From Actinokineospora inagensis DSM 44258 (GTDB taxonomy: Bacteria > Actinomycetota > Actinomycetes > Mycobacteriales > Pseudonocardiaceae), in the NCBI RefSeq assembly GCF_000482865.1, contig NZ_AXWW01000029.1, positions 45,750 to 109,749 of the forward strand: a stretch of DNA of 64,000 nt. Reading direction: 5' to 3'. This document shows positions 37,128 through 46,358 of this stretch, piece by piece (position 1 is the stretch's first letter; each line of letters starts with the position of its first letter). The position numbers and the translations under genes are program-made. A model generated the notes under the pieces. That model was not told the DNA's origin, did no database searches, and saw nothing but the letters and a program-made list of their open reading frames with translations.

Positions 37128-40100
37128 GCAATCCTCTTGTCGCCGCCCCGCAAGACTCCACAACGGCCTATTCGGGGATCCCACTCGCCGAAGACGCGGT
37201 CTCCGCTTACCAGGGCCTGTCCTCCGGCGACTGGGTCGAGGGCGGCATGGGTGCCCTCGCCACCGGCATGGACATCGCCGACACCGTCGCCAACCCGTTC
37301 GGCGCGTTGTTCGGGGCTGGCGCGGGCTGGTTGATGGAGCACTTCGAACCGTTGCGGCAAGCGCTGGACTGGCTGGCGGGCAAACCAGACGTCATCGCCT
37401 CTTACGCGCAAACCTGGGACAACATCTCGCAAGAGCTGGCCTCGGTGCAGAAAGACCACGCGGACATGGTCTCGCGGGACCTACCGGGCTGGTCGGGCAC
37501 GGCGGCGCAGAACTACCGGGCGTCGGCGGCGGAAGTCTCCGACGCGTTGTCCTCGGCGTCGTCGGTCGCGGGTGGGCTGTCCATGGGCACGTCGATCATG
37601 GGCGCGCTGGTGGCGGCGGTGCGCTCGACCGTGCGGGACCTGATCGCACGGCTGGTCGGCGACGCGATCGAGTGGCTGTTGGAGGAGGCGTGCACCCTCG
37701 GCCTGGCCACCCCGGTCGTCGTCGCGCAGGTCACCACGGCGGTGTCCAACGCGATGACCAAGGTGTCCCGGTTGCTGTCGAAGGTCACCGACGCGATCGG
37801 CAAGGTCACGCCGCTGCTGGCCAAACTCAAGGGCCTGTTCGGCAAGATCGCGGAGAAGTTCAAGGGGCTGCGGCACTCCGGCGCCGACCACGCGCCGGTC
37901 CCGCACGACGTGCCCAAGGTGCACGCGGACGCGCCGAACGTGCACGGCGGCGGGATGGACACAAAGGCGGGTGACCCGCGCACGGCGTCCTCGTCTGCGG
38001 ACCGGCCGTTCTGCAAGGACGACCCGATCGACGTGACGACCGGTGAGGTCGTGCTGTCGCAGACCGACCTGGAGTTGCCGGGCATCTTGCCGTTGACCAT
38101 CGCACGCCACCACCAGTCGAACTACCGCGCGGGTGGGTTGTTCGGGCCGTCGTGGTCGTCGACGCTGGACCAGCGCGTTGAGCTGACTGGGGACGCGGTG
38201 TGGCTGGCGACGGCGTCGGGCAGGCTCTTGCGGTTCCCGGTACCCGTGGCCGATGAGGCCGTCGCGCCGGAACACGGTCCGCGGTTGTTGTTACGGCGCA
38301 CGGCTAGCGGCTACGAGGTCACCGACCCCACGGGGCCGACATTGCGGTTCGCGCCTCTTGGGCCGGAGTGGGCCGCGGGCGGCGTGCAACCTTTGGCGTC
38401 GATCACGCACCGGTCGGGCGCGCAGATCACGTTGTCTTACAACGACTCTGGCATGCCAACGGAACTACAGCACTCTGGTGGTTACCGGGTGCTGGTGGAT
38501 ACCGCGGATGGGGTCGTTACCCGGCTCAGTGTGACCACGCCTGCCGGAACTGTGCCGGTGATGCGGTACACCTACGACGAGGGGCACTTGTCGGAGGCGG
38601 TCAACTCGTCCGGGCAGGCTTTGCGGTTCACCCATGCCGAGGACGGCAAGCTCACCTCGTGGATTGACCGTAACGGCCAGTGGTACCGCTACCTGTACGA
38701 CGCGCAAGGCCGCGCCACCAACACAATCGGGTCGGGCGGAGCTCTTAACGGCACGTTCCGGTACGAGCATCGGGTCACCACACACACGGACACGATCGGC
38801 AACACCACGCGCTACGAGATGAACCACCTCGGGCAGGTTGTGCGGGAGGTCAACCCTCTTGGCGCGGTTACGTTGCGGGAGTGGGACGAGCGCGATCAGC
38901 TTCTCGCCCTGACTGACCCGTTAGGACATACGACTCGGTACACCTACGACGGTTCAGGCAATGTCACCTCGGTGGTTCGACCGGACGGTAGCGTTGTCTC
39001 CTCGCAGTACAACGAGTTCGGACTGCCAACCGTTGTCGTTGACCGTGACGGCACTCGGTGGGTACGCGAGTACGACGAGCACGGTGGCCTTGTCGCGGAG
39101 ACGGACCCGATCGGCGCCACGACGCGGTTCGAGCGGGGTCCCGGTGGGGCGATCCGGTCAATCACCGACCAACTCGGTGCGGTGACCAGGTTCGAGACCG
39201 ACGCGGCCGGGCTGGTCCTCGCGACCACAGACCCGCTCGGTGCTGTTACCCGCCACCGTCGCGACGCGTTCGGCCGGGTTGTCGAGACGGTTGACCCGTT
39301 GGGCGCGACGACCCGATGGGGCTGGACGGTCGAGGGTAAGCCGTTGTTCCGGACCGACCCGGACGGCGCCACCGTGCGCTGGCGCTACGACTCCGAAGGC
39401 AACCAGGTCAACTACACCGACGCGCTGGGGAACGTCAGCGCTACCGAGATCGGCCACTTCGACACGCCCATCACCAAGATCAGCGCCGATGGCAGTCGCA
39501 CCACTTACGCGTACGACACCGAGTTGCGGCTCATCGGCGTCACCAACCCGCAGGGCCTCACCTGGCACTATGACTACGACGGCGCGGGCAATGTCGTGCG
39601 GGAAACCGACTTCAACGGCCGCACGCTCTCTTACGCCTACGACGCGGCCAACCAGCTCACCGCCCGCACCAACGGCGTCGGGCAGACCGTGTCGTTCGAG
39701 TACGACGTCACCGGGCAGGTCACGGCCAAACACACCCCGGATGGCACCACGACGTTCGAGCGTGATGCCAAGGGACGCGTAGTGCGCGCGGTGACACCAG
39801 ATGGCTCGTTGGTGTTCACGCGTGACGCGACCGGTCGGGTGGTGGCCGAGGACATCGACGGCCGAGTGGTCACCTCCACCTTCAACGCCGTGGGCAGGCG
39901 CTCGTCCCGACGCACCCCCTCCGGCGTGCTGTCCTCCTGGGAGTTCGACGCCGCCGGGTCGCCGACCACGTTGACCGGCGCTGGTTCGACCGCTTCGAGC
40001 ATGGTGTTCCGCCACAACGCGGTGGGTCGGGAGGTGGCCAGGGAGATCGGCGCGGTCACGATCACCCGGCAGTGGGACCTCAACCGCCGCCTCGTCGGCC

Positions 40101-41359
40101 AGCAGGTCACCGCGCCCGGCGGCGCCTTCCACCGCGGGCTGCGCTATCGGCCCGACGGACACCTCATCGGGATGCTGGACAACGGTCGGGACCACCGGCT
40201 CGACGTGGACCCGACCGGCCGGGTGACCGGTGTGTTCGGGCCGGACAGCGCCGAGCACTACCGGTACGACCAGACGGGCAACATCACTGACTCGTCGTTC
40301 GACGGTGCCCACGAGTACACCGGCACGCTTCTCCACGGCACTGCCCGCAACCGGTATACCTACGACGCACAGGGCCGGGTAGTCGCACGTGACCACCGCA
40401 CGTTGTCGGGTAAGAGGCTTGCCTGGCGCTACACCTGGGACGCCGAGGACAGGCTCACGGCGGTAACCACCCCCGACAACAGCACTTGGCGCTACCGCTA
40501 CGACGCACTCGGCAGGCGTACCGCGAAGGAGCGCCTGGTCGCCGGGACCGTCGTCGAGCAGGTGGCGTTCACGTGGGACGGCACGCGGCTCGTCGAGCAG
40601 ACAACCGGCACGACCACCACGAGCTGGGAGTACGACCCGAACGGCTACACCCCGGTCAGCCAGCTCACGCAATCCGATGTCGACACCCGCTTCTATGCGA
40701 TCGTGTCCGATCATGTGGGCACTCCCACGGAGTTGGTCGCTCCCGATGGCACCGTGGCCTGGCGCGCGCGGGCGACGCTGTGGGGTCGTACGGCTGCCAG
40801 CTCCGCCGCGTGCTTACTCCGGTTCCCCGGCCAGTACTTCGACGCCGAGACGGGTTGGCACTACAACCTGCACCGCTACTACGACCCCGAGACCGGTCGT
40901 TACGCGAGTCAGGACCCGCTCGGTCTCGCCCCGGCGCCCAACCCGAACTCTTACGTCCCCAACCCCACCCGCCAGATCGACCCGCTTGGTCTCATCTGCG
41001 GCGAGCAGGCCAAGCAACAGGCGCTCCGCGACGCAGGTGTCCCCGAGGGCGCTGAACCACTGGACGCTTACACCGTCCCGTCGACCACACCGAGCGGCAG
41101 GCAGATCCTGGACGAGAACTACCAGCCCGTCCGCTTCCCCGAAGAGGTCTACGAGAACGCCAACGGCGATCTCATCGTGTTCCAGGACCACTACACGGGC
41201 CACGACTTCGGTGACCCGAACGGCGTCGGCAACCAGCCGCCGCACGTCCACGTCCGCCCCTACGACGACCCCCGCGGCGGACAGATCCCCGGCGCGCAGG
41301 AGCATTACTACTATGACCCCTCATTGGGCCGACCGAGTTACTCCGGGCCGGAGTACTGA
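37124..41359 (+). CDS. WXG-RHS polymorphic toxin
   Basis: A 1411-residue secreted toxin. Residues ~1-160 form a helical WXG100/PPE-like export domain with the turn LPGWSGTAAQNYR near 118-130. Hydrophobic helices follow (~165-250), then a DUF6531 module (DPIDVTTGEVVLSQTDLELPG) near 305-325. About 25 YD/RHS repeats (xxYxYDxxGRxxxxxD) span ~470-1240 and form the toxin cage. The RHS core end GRYASQDPLGL lies near 1262, and a second DPLGL before the variable tip. The last ~110 residues hold HYTGHDFGD and PPHVHVRPYDDPRGG, a His-rich nuclease-like tip. Secretion would need an ESX machine elsewhere in the genome. Confidence 0.92.
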   Translation: MSNPLVAAPQDSTTAYSGIPLAEDAVSAYQGLSSGDWVEGGMGALATGMDIADTVANPFGALFGAGAGWLMEHFEPLRQALDWLAGKPDVIASYAQTWDNISQELASVQKDHADMVSRDLPGWSGTAAQNYRASAAEVSDALSSASSVAGGLSMGTSIMGALVAAVRSTVRDLIARLVGDAIEWLLEEACTLGLATPVVVAQVTTAVSNAMTKVSRLLSKVTDAIGKVTPLLAKLKGLFGKIAEKFKGLRHSGADHAPVPHDVPKVHADAPNVHGGGMDTKAGDPRTASSSADRPFCKDDPIDVTTGEVVLSQTDLELPGILPLTIARHHQSNYRAGGLFGPSWSSTLDQRVELTGDAVWLATASGRLLRFPVPVADEAVAPEHGPRLLLRRTASGYEVTDPTGPTLRFAPLGPEWAAGGVQPLASITHRSGAQITLSYNDSGMPTELQHSGGYRVLVDTADGVVTRLSVTTPAGTVPVMRYTYDEGHLSEAVNSSGQALRFTHAEDGKLTSWIDRNGQWYRYLYDAQGRATNTIGSGGALNGTFRYEHRVTTHTDTIGNTTRYEMNHLGQVVREVNPLGAVTLREWDERDQLLALTDPLGHTTRYTYDGSGNVTSVVRPDGSVVSSQYNEFGLPTVVVDRDGTRWVREYDEHGGLVAETDPIGATTRFERGPGGAIRSITDQLGAVTRFETDAAGLVLATTDPLGAVTRHRRDAFGRVVETVDPLGATTRWGWTVEGKPLFRTDPDGATVRWRYDSEGNQVNYTDALGNVSATEIGHFDTPITKISADGSRTTYAYDTELRLIGVTNPQGLTWHYDYDGAGNVVRETDFNGRTLSYAYDAANQLTARTNGVGQTVSFEYDVTGQVTAKHTPDGTTTFERDAKGRVVRAVTPDGSLVFTRDATGRVVAEDIDGRVVTSTFNAVGRRSSRRTPSGVLSSWEFDAAGSPTTLTGAGSTASSMVFRHNAVGREVAREIGAVTITRQWDLNRRLVGQQVTAPGGAFHRGLRYRPDGHLIGMLDNGRDHRLDVDPTGRVTGVFGPDSAEHYRYDQTGNITDSSFDGAHEYTGTLLHGTARNRYTYDAQGRVVARDHRTLSGKRLAWRYTWDAEDRLTAVTTPDNSTWRYRYDALGRRTAKERLVAGTVVEQVAFTWDGTRLVEQTTGTTTTSWEYDPNGYTPVSQLTQSDVDTRFYAIVSDHVGTPTELVAPDGTVAWRARATLWGRTAASSAACLLRFPGQYFDAETGWHYNLHRYYDPETGRYASQDPLGLAPAPNPNSYVPNPTRQIDPLGLICGEQAKQQALRDAGVPEGAEPLDAYTVPSTTPSGRQILDENYQPVRFPEEVYENANGDLIVFQDHYTGHDFGDPNGVGNQPPHVHVRPYDDPRGGQIPGAQEHYYYDPSLGRPSYSGPEY

Positions 41360-41795
41360 CCTCCGGTCGCTCTACCGCGTCGTACCGGACCTGGTGGGGG
41401 TCGTCGTCCACCAGGTCCGGCTGTCCCGCTTCGGCCCCGCCTTGAGCCTGCGGTTGGACCTGCCCCGGTTCCCCGACAACCCCCCGCCGGAGTGGTCGGA
41501 CTTGGAGCACCTCCAGTGCCACCTGTTGTTCAACAGCGTGGCTCAGGTAGGGCTAACGGGCTCGGTACTGCCATCTACCGTCGCCATCAACATCACCGAC
41601 GGGTCCGCGGACCGGGTAGCCGTATCAGCAACCGGTGATCTCACCTTGTCGTTCACCGCCGACGCCCACATCCACCTCGGTCGCATCGGCGCGTACCGCG
41701 ACGGAAGTACCGAACACCGCTACCTGGGCAAGTTGGAACGCCGGTTCACCACCGTGCCCGGCCCGGAGCTGGAGTCGTTCCATGACCGCTTCTGA
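41313..41795 (+). CDS. Imm50-type immunity protein
   Basis: A 160-residue protein directly after the RHS toxin; its ATG 41313 lies 47 bases inside the toxin gene in another frame. VHQVRLSRFGPALSLRLDLPRF followed by PDNPPPEWSDLEHLQCHLLF is the Imm50 pattern. Cognate immunity proteins neutralise the C-terminal tip of the upstream toxin in the producing cell. The long overlap keeps toxin and antidote together. The start could be downstream (for example GTG 41394), since the first ~25 residues lie in the overlap. Confidence 0.78.
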   Translation: MTPHWADRVTPGRSTDLRSLYRVVPDLVGVVVHQVRLSRFGPALSLRLDLPRFPDNPPPEWSDLEHLQCHLLFNSVAQVGLTGSVLPSTVAINITDGSADRVAVSATGDLTLSFTADAHIHLGRIGAYRDGSTEHRYLGKLERRFTTVPGPELESFHDRF

Positions 41796-42111
41796 CCTCA
41801 CCGGCCTCGGTCTGGTCACTCTCCACTGGGACGACAGGGGAAACGAGCTGACAGCCGCGTTCGAGGGACCTATCCGGGCGCCCTACAGCGCTGATTCCCC
41901 CGAACACACTCACATCCGGTTGCGTCTGTCCCTCACCGGTATAACCGCTCTGTCCATCACGTCCTGGGCTGTTGGCCTCAACGCGGACGTGACCATCGCG
42001 GAGCAAGACGGTCAGGTGGTTGCTCGTTTCACCGGCCCCGGTACCGCCGTCGAGTGCACCGCCCAGTCCGCGGACGTAGTAGTAGGGCAGACGTTCCGGC
42101 CGGTTCCCTAG
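41782..42111 (+). CDS. Second immunity-like protein
   Basis: A 109-residue protein overlapping the Imm50-like gene by 14 bases. It shares the same beta-rich layout (LTGLGLVTLHWDDRGNELTAAFEG, THIRLRLSLTGITALSITSW) and looks like a diverged sibling, also ending in short strands. ATG 41782 is the only good start. It may be an immunity protein for a related toxin tip. Its 3' end overlaps the convergent inhibitor-like gene by four bases. Confidence 0.68.
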   Translation: MTASDLTGLGLVTLHWDDRGNELTAAFEGPIRAPYSADSPEHTHIRLRLSLTGITALSITSWAVGLNADVTIAEQDGQVVARFTGPGTAVECTAQSADVVVGQTFRPVP

Positions 42112-42620
42112 TCACCGACTCGGGTTGCCGTGTAGGTAACTGGCGCGAACGTCTCCGGAATCACCACCAGGTGATCGCCGCTGGGCACGACCGGCCAGTC
42201 GTTGGTCGCCGAGGTGATGGTCACGACCGCCCCGTTCGCGGTGTGATCGACCAGGTACCCCTTCCACAGTTCGTTGCGCGGGTACGTCGGCGGCCAGGTC
42301 GGGAACACGATCAACGGCGCGACGGTCACCGGACTGGACGGCTGCGTCCCCTTGAGCACCCACCCGCGCGAACGGTCCGGCGTCGTGATGAGGTACGCGC
42401 CCGAGCGGTCGGCGTCGAGCCGCCACCGGGTCGCCTGCGCCGGGGCACCCAGACCGACCACGCCACCGCGATCCACGAGTGCCTGACCGTTCTGCGTTGT
42501 CACCACGTAGACGCCGTTGACGTGGTTGACCGGCCTACCCGCCACCGCGGGTGTCGCACCGACCACCGCACCCGCCACCAACGCCATCGTCGCCGCCAAT
42601 GCCGCTACTACTCGCACCAC
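42108..42620 (-). CDS. Secreted I66-family serine protease inhibitor-like protein
   Basis: A 170-residue protein with a signal peptide (VVAALAATMALVAGAVVGATPAVA). The mature part has the beta-trefoil-like pattern of the I66 inhibitor family: ATRWRLDADRSGAYLIT, GWVLKGTQPSSPVTVAPLIV and PTWPPTYPRNELWKGYLV. I66 proteins (clitocypin/macrocypin relatives in bacteria) inhibit serine proteases. The match is by motif memory, so another beta-trefoil lectin is possible. It converges on the immunity-like gene and diverges from the next secreted protein. Confidence 0.72.
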   Translation of the reverse strand: MVRVVAALAATMALVAGAVVGATPAVAGRPVNHVNGVYVVTTQNGQALVDRGGVVGLGAPAQATRWRLDADRSGAYLITTPDRSRGWVLKGTQPSSPVTVAPLIVFPTWPPTYPRNELWKGYLVDHTANGAVVTITSATNDWPVVPSGDHLVVIPETFAPVTYTATRVGD

Positions 42621-42825
42621 GAACCTCCAGGTCGGGGCGCCGCCCCCACGGCGGCGCTCGGACCCGAGACTTCCCCAGTCGATCCGGCGAACGCGCCCTT
42701 TGCCCGACGAACCATCCGATCGAGTGCCCGCCCGAGATTCACCCCCGTGGTCACCCCCACGGCGGCTTTCCGCTCCCGTTCACCCGGTGCCACCGTTGAG
42801 CCCTCACTCAGAGGGGGTACAACCC

Positions 42826-43263
42826 ATGATTCCCTTCAAGCGCACCGCCGCCGCGGTCGCGAGCACAGTCGCCTTGATGTGTGTGGCCGCGCCCACGGCG
42901 TCCGCAGGCAACGCCACCCTCGGCTCTGGTTGCCGCAACGGTTGGTTCACCTTCACCCTCAGCGCGACGGGCAACATCCCGGCGGGTAGTACGTGGACCT
43001 CCAGCTACACCGCCGCGTCACCGTTCCCCACCCTCTACAACCTCACCAGTTCCTCGAGCGCCATCACGGTGACCAACACCGGCAGGTCGACGGCTTCCCT
43101 GGTGAGCACCGCTGTCATCCCGGCGGGCACCACGGTGTACCTGCAGCCCTACGAGTACCCGCTGACCAGCAAGAGCGCCCTCACGCTGTACATCTCCGGC
43201 TACGGCGGCTCCACCAGCGCCTACTTCCCGAGCTACGACGGCGAAGTCGACACCACCTGCTGA
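42826..43263 (+). CDS. Small secreted protein of unknown function
   Basis: A 145-residue secreted protein. The signal peptide is KRTAAAVASTVALMCVAAPTASA. The mature ~115 residues are Ser/Thr-rich and beta-like (FTFTLSATGNIPAGSTWTSS, PTLYNLTSSSSAITVTNTGR) and contain two cysteines, one near each end, which could clamp an immunoglobulin-like sandwich. ATG 42826 has GAGGGGG 8 bases upstream. I do not recognise a family; actinobacteria have many such small exoproteins. Confidence 0.7.
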   Translation: MIPFKRTAAAVASTVALMCVAAPTASAGNATLGSGCRNGWFTFTLSATGNIPAGSTWTSSYTAASPFPTLYNLTSSSSAITVTNTGRSTASLVSTAVIPAGTTVYLQPYEYPLTSKSALTLYISGYGGSTSAYFPSYDGEVDTTC

Positions 43264-43266
43264 CCC

Positions 43267-43296
43267 GGTGGGCCCCGGTTAAGACCGAGGCCCACC
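43267..43296. terminator. Bidirectional stem-loop between convergent genes
   Basis: GGTGGGCC (43267-43274) pairs with GGCCCACC (43289-43296), and inside it CGGT pairs with ACCG after one mismatch. It sits between the stop codons of the secreted protein (43263) and phoD (43302), so it can serve both strands. Confidence 0.65.
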
Positions 43297-43301
43297 ACAT
43301 G

Positions 43302-44834
43302 TCAGCGGCTGGGCTGCAGGATCTTGGACCAGAGCGAGGTGCCCTTGCCGTCACGCAGGTTGACGGTAAGAGCGCCGCTGCGACCGTCCACCTCGACCTC
43401 GCCGAAGTGCTGGTAGCCACCCATCGGCGAAGTGTTCGCGGCGGGCGGGGCGTGCACGAACACGGCCTCCGGACCGAAAGTGGAGTCGAGCGCGTTCGGC
43501 CCGAACGCACCCGCGTGCAGCGGGCCGGACACGAACTCCCAGAACGGGTCGAAGTCGCCGACTGCCGCGCGCTCGGGCGAGTAGTGGTGCGCCGCCGTGT
43601 AGTGCACGTCCGCGGTCAGCCACACAACGTTGCGAACGTTGCGGCGAGCCAGCGAACGCAACACCCAAGCCAGCTCCGACTCCCGGCCCGCAGGCGCGCC
43701 GGGCAGATTGTTGGCGACCCCCTCGATCCCACCGCCGTCCGGCACGACCAGACCGAGCGGGAGGTCGTTGGCGACGATCTTCCAGGTCGCGCGGCTGCGG
43801 GCCAGGCCGTCCACGAGCCAGCGGGCCTGCTTGTCGCCGAGGATGTGGCCCGGCTTGGTCTGGTCGGCGGTGTTCGCGTCCTTGTAGGTGCGCATGTCGA
43901 GCAAGAACACCTCGACGTGCTTGCCGTAGCTGAAGCTCCGGTAGACGCGGCCGTCCTCGGCGATGCGCTTGTCGATCGGCTGCCACTCGTGGAACGCCTG
44001 CGACGCGCGCGCGGCCAGCACGTCGACCCGCTTCTCGGTGTACTGCGGCAGGTCGAGGATCTCGCCCGGGTACCAGTTGTTGAGGACCTCGTGGTCGTCC
44101 CACTGGACGTAGCTCGGTACCTGCGCGGCGAACGCCTTGACGTTCTCGTCGAGCAGGTTGTATGCGAATTGTCCTCGGTACTCGGTGAGGCTTTCCGCGA
44201 CCTTCGACTTGGCCGGGGTCACGATGTTGCGCCACACCCGACCGTCCGGCAGCGTCACCGACTCCTGCATCGGCCCGTCCGAGTACACCGTGTCACCACT
44301 GTGGATGAAGAAGTCCGGCCTGCGCGCCAGCATCGCGGAGTACGCGGTCATCCCGCCGATGTCCGGGTTGATGCCCCACCCCTGCCCGGCAACGTCACCC
44401 GACCACGTAAACCGCACACCGGCACGCCCAACCGGCGCGGTCCGGAACGACCCCACCAACGGCGCGCTGGCGTTGCGCCCGTCGAGGTCTTCCGCCCGTA
44501 CGCGGTAGTGCACCTCGGTACCCGCAGGAAGCCCGGTAAGCCTAAGATGCCCGGTGCCATCCGTGTCCGGCGTCAACACCGGCCCACACAACTGGCGCGC
44601 GTTCCGGAACGACGGGTCCCGCGACACCTCCACCAACATCCGCGACGCCCGGTCCGCCCGCGTCCACACGATCGCACCGTCCGTGGTCACGTCCCCGGTC
44701 TGCACACCGTGCGTGAGCACCGGCCGGGCCTTGGGGGTGGCGTACGCCACCCCGGGCAGCACCAGCCCGGCCGCCACCGCGCCCGCACCGATGCCCCCGG
44801 CCCGCAACAGGTTCCTACGATTCAGTTCGGTCAT
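43302..44834 (-). CDS. phoD: Tat-exported PhoD-type alkaline phosphatase
   Basis: A 510-residue secreted phosphodiesterase/phosphomonoesterase. A Tat signal (LNRRNLLRAGGIGAG) starts the protein at ATG 44834. An N-terminal beta-sandwich domain (GVQTGDVTTDGAIVWTRAD) is followed by the metal site: FIHSGDTVYSDG, YVQWDDHEVLNNW, VWLTADVHYTAAHHYSPE. PhoD uses iron and calcium to free phosphate from nucleic acids and teichoic acids. Expression under phosphate limitation is expected, but I saw no clear PHO box in the short upstream gap. Confidence 0.9.
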   Translation of the reverse strand: MTELNRRNLLRAGGIGAGAVAAGLVLPGVAYATPKARPVLTHGVQTGDVTTDGAIVWTRADRASRMLVEVSRDPSFRNARQLCGPVLTPDTDGTGHLRLTGLPAGTEVHYRVRAEDLDGRNASAPLVGSFRTAPVGRAGVRFTWSGDVAGQGWGINPDIGGMTAYSAMLARRPDFFIHSGDTVYSDGPMQESVTLPDGRVWRNIVTPAKSKVAESLTEYRGQFAYNLLDENVKAFAAQVPSYVQWDDHEVLNNWYPGEILDLPQYTEKRVDVLAARASQAFHEWQPIDKRIAEDGRVYRSFSYGKHVEVFLLDMRTYKDANTADQTKPGHILGDKQARWLVDGLARSRATWKIVANDLPLGLVVPDGGGIEGVANNLPGAPAGRESELAWVLRSLARRNVRNVVWLTADVHYTAAHHYSPERAAVGDFDPFWEFVSGPLHAGAFGPNALDSTFGPEAVFVHAPPAANTSPMGGYQHFGEVEVDGRSGALTVNLRDGKGTSLWSKILQPSR

Positions 44835-44900
44835 GGGCGGTTTGTAATCCGTGGTCACCACGGGTGGACCAACCCGAGTTGACCAGCGGATGACGCTTGC

Positions 44901-44924
44901 GGGCGCGCCGGTACCGGCGCGCCC
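44901..44924 (-). terminator. 24-base perfect palindrome after the GON-domain gene
   Basis: Positions 44901-44924 are a perfect self-complementary 24-mer (12-bp stem, GGGCGCGCCGGT), 10 bases beyond the stop of the GON-domain gene and upstream of phoD. As a hairpin it would terminate the leftward GON transcript before phoD. Being fully self-complementary it leaves almost no loop, so a cruciform or protein site is the alternative. Confidence 0.6.
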
Positions 44925-44934
44925 GGGTTCAGCG

Positions 44935-45654
44935 TCAGCCGAGGTCGAGGCAGATCTGCGGGCGGAACAGGCCGTCGGGCGTGCACCGGAGTTTCAGGAT
45001 GCTGTTGGCGCCCTGCGGGTTGAACGGGTTGTACAAGCCGGGGGCCGGTGCGATCCACCCGCAGAACCCGCCGCCGCTGAGGTCGACCGCCTGCCCGTTC
45101 GACGTGGGCGTCGCGGTGCCGTTCGCCTGGAAACCGCCGGACTGGAAAGCGTTCGCGACCGAGAACGCGGTGCCGCGCAGGTCGATGTTGCCGACGCCCT
45201 GGGAACCGCAGCCCATGGCCACCGCGTAAGGCATGCTCGTCACCGACTGGCCGCCGTGGTTGAGCGTGCCGGTGGACTTGGCGAAGGTCAGGTCGTTGAT
45301 GTCCACGGTGAGGGTCTGCGGGTCGACCCGCAGCTTGGTGAACGAGGTCCGCACATTCGTCCCCGGCGACGCCCCACCCGCCGTGTACTGGGAGAAGTTC
45401 GCCCCTGCACCGACGTTGGTCAGATCCAGGTATTCGCGCGGCTTCCCCGCCATGTCGTAGCAGTACACGCCGAGCAGCGAGTGGTTCGTGGCGAGCGTGT
45501 ACTCCCCATCTGGCACACCGGGCAGGAAGGAGTGCAGGGCCGCACAGGAGTCCAGCAACCCGGCGGAGGTCGACGCACTCGCTGCAGGCACACCGACAAC
45601 GGCGGTCGCGGCAACGGCGGAACAGGCGAGGAGAATTCGAGAAAGGGATCTCAC
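44935..45654 (-). CDS. Secreted GON-domain-like protein
   Basis: A 239-residue secreted protein. The signal peptide is [20 protein letters not shown]. The mature part is a cysteine-containing single domain resembling the GON domain of ADAMTS9-type proteins, also found in actinobacteria: [56 protein letters not shown] and the final cysteines. Six cysteines are present, consistent with disulfides. Function in bacteria is unknown. Confidence 0.75.
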   Translation of the reverse strand: MRSLSRILLACSAVAATAVVGVPAASASTSAGLLDSCAALHSFLPGVPDGEYTLATNHSLLGVYCYDMAGKPREYLDLTNVGAGANFSQYTAGGASPGTNVRTSFTKLRVDPQTLTVDINDLTFAKSTGTLNHGGQSVTSMPYAVAMGCGSQGVGNIDLRGTAFSVANAFQSGGFQANGTATPTSNGQAVDLSGGGFCGWIAPAPGLYNPFNPQGANSILKLRCTPDGLFRPQICLDLG

Positions 45655-45817
45655 AGCCGACTCGCAATCACATTCGGAATGGATTGGGCCTGCTGGACGC
45701 TAGCAGCGGGTGAACGACTCACCCATAACCCGGCCAGGTGTACCCGATACCCGGTCGAGTGCATTTCGGTTGATTGGTTGGGCCAAAAGGGTTGACGTCG
45801 TCCCACAACCGTGAAAT

Positions 45818-46327
45818 TCACCCCCGGACGACGGCGAGGACCACGTCGGCCACGCCGAAGATCCCGACGACCAGCCCCAACTTGACCAACTCGAGATCCA
45901 GCCGTCGAACCACTTCGCCCGCGCCCCCGCGCCCCGACCTGGCCCCCAGGATGGAGCCCACCGGCCCGCCCAGCACCCGTTCGTAGAGGACCGGGTCCCC
46001 GATGGCCGGGCGCACCCGACCGCCGTTGTCAAGCAGGAAGGTCACCTGCGGCTCAATTGCCACTGAGCGCAGGCGTCCCCACGGAATCGAGTAGCGGGTG
46101 AACCAGTTGACCACCGTGATGCCGTCCTCGCCCACCACCACCCGGGTCTTGACCACCAGCCACATACCCCAGGCGATGACGATCATCAGGCCGGTGAACT
46201 GAGCACGACTCCAGGTCGTTTCGTTCGGCACTTGTTCGGTGTAGGACCACCCCACCGTCGCCAGCACCAAGACGACGAGGACCGACCCGAACACATGCTG
46301 CGCCCGATGGCGGATCACTCGCACCAC
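45818..46327 (-). CDS. Membrane PH-domain-like protein (module 1, gene C)
   Basis: A 169-residue protein. Two N-terminal membrane helices (~14-32, FGSVLVVLVLATVGWSYT; ~45-62, TGLMIVIAWGMWLVV) precede a bacterial PH-like domain: VVVGEDGITVVNWFTRYSIPWGRLRSV. A C-terminal hydrophobic stretch (LVKLGLVVGIFGVADVVLAVV) is a third helix. It is last of a leftward trio whose counterpart is the gene at 47649. Function is unknown; lipid or partner binding is usual for the fold. Confidence 0.68.
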   Translation of the reverse strand: MVRVIRHRAQHVFGSVLVVLVLATVGWSYTEQVPNETTWSRAQFTGLMIVIAWGMWLVVKTRVVVGEDGITVVNWFTRYSIPWGRLRSVAIEPQVTFLLDNGGRVRPAIGDPVLYERVLGGPVGSILGARSGRGGAGEVVRRLDLELVKLGLVVGIFGVADVVLAVVRG

Positions 46328-46358
46328 AGCAGGACCTCCCCATCAGACCAACTCAAGC

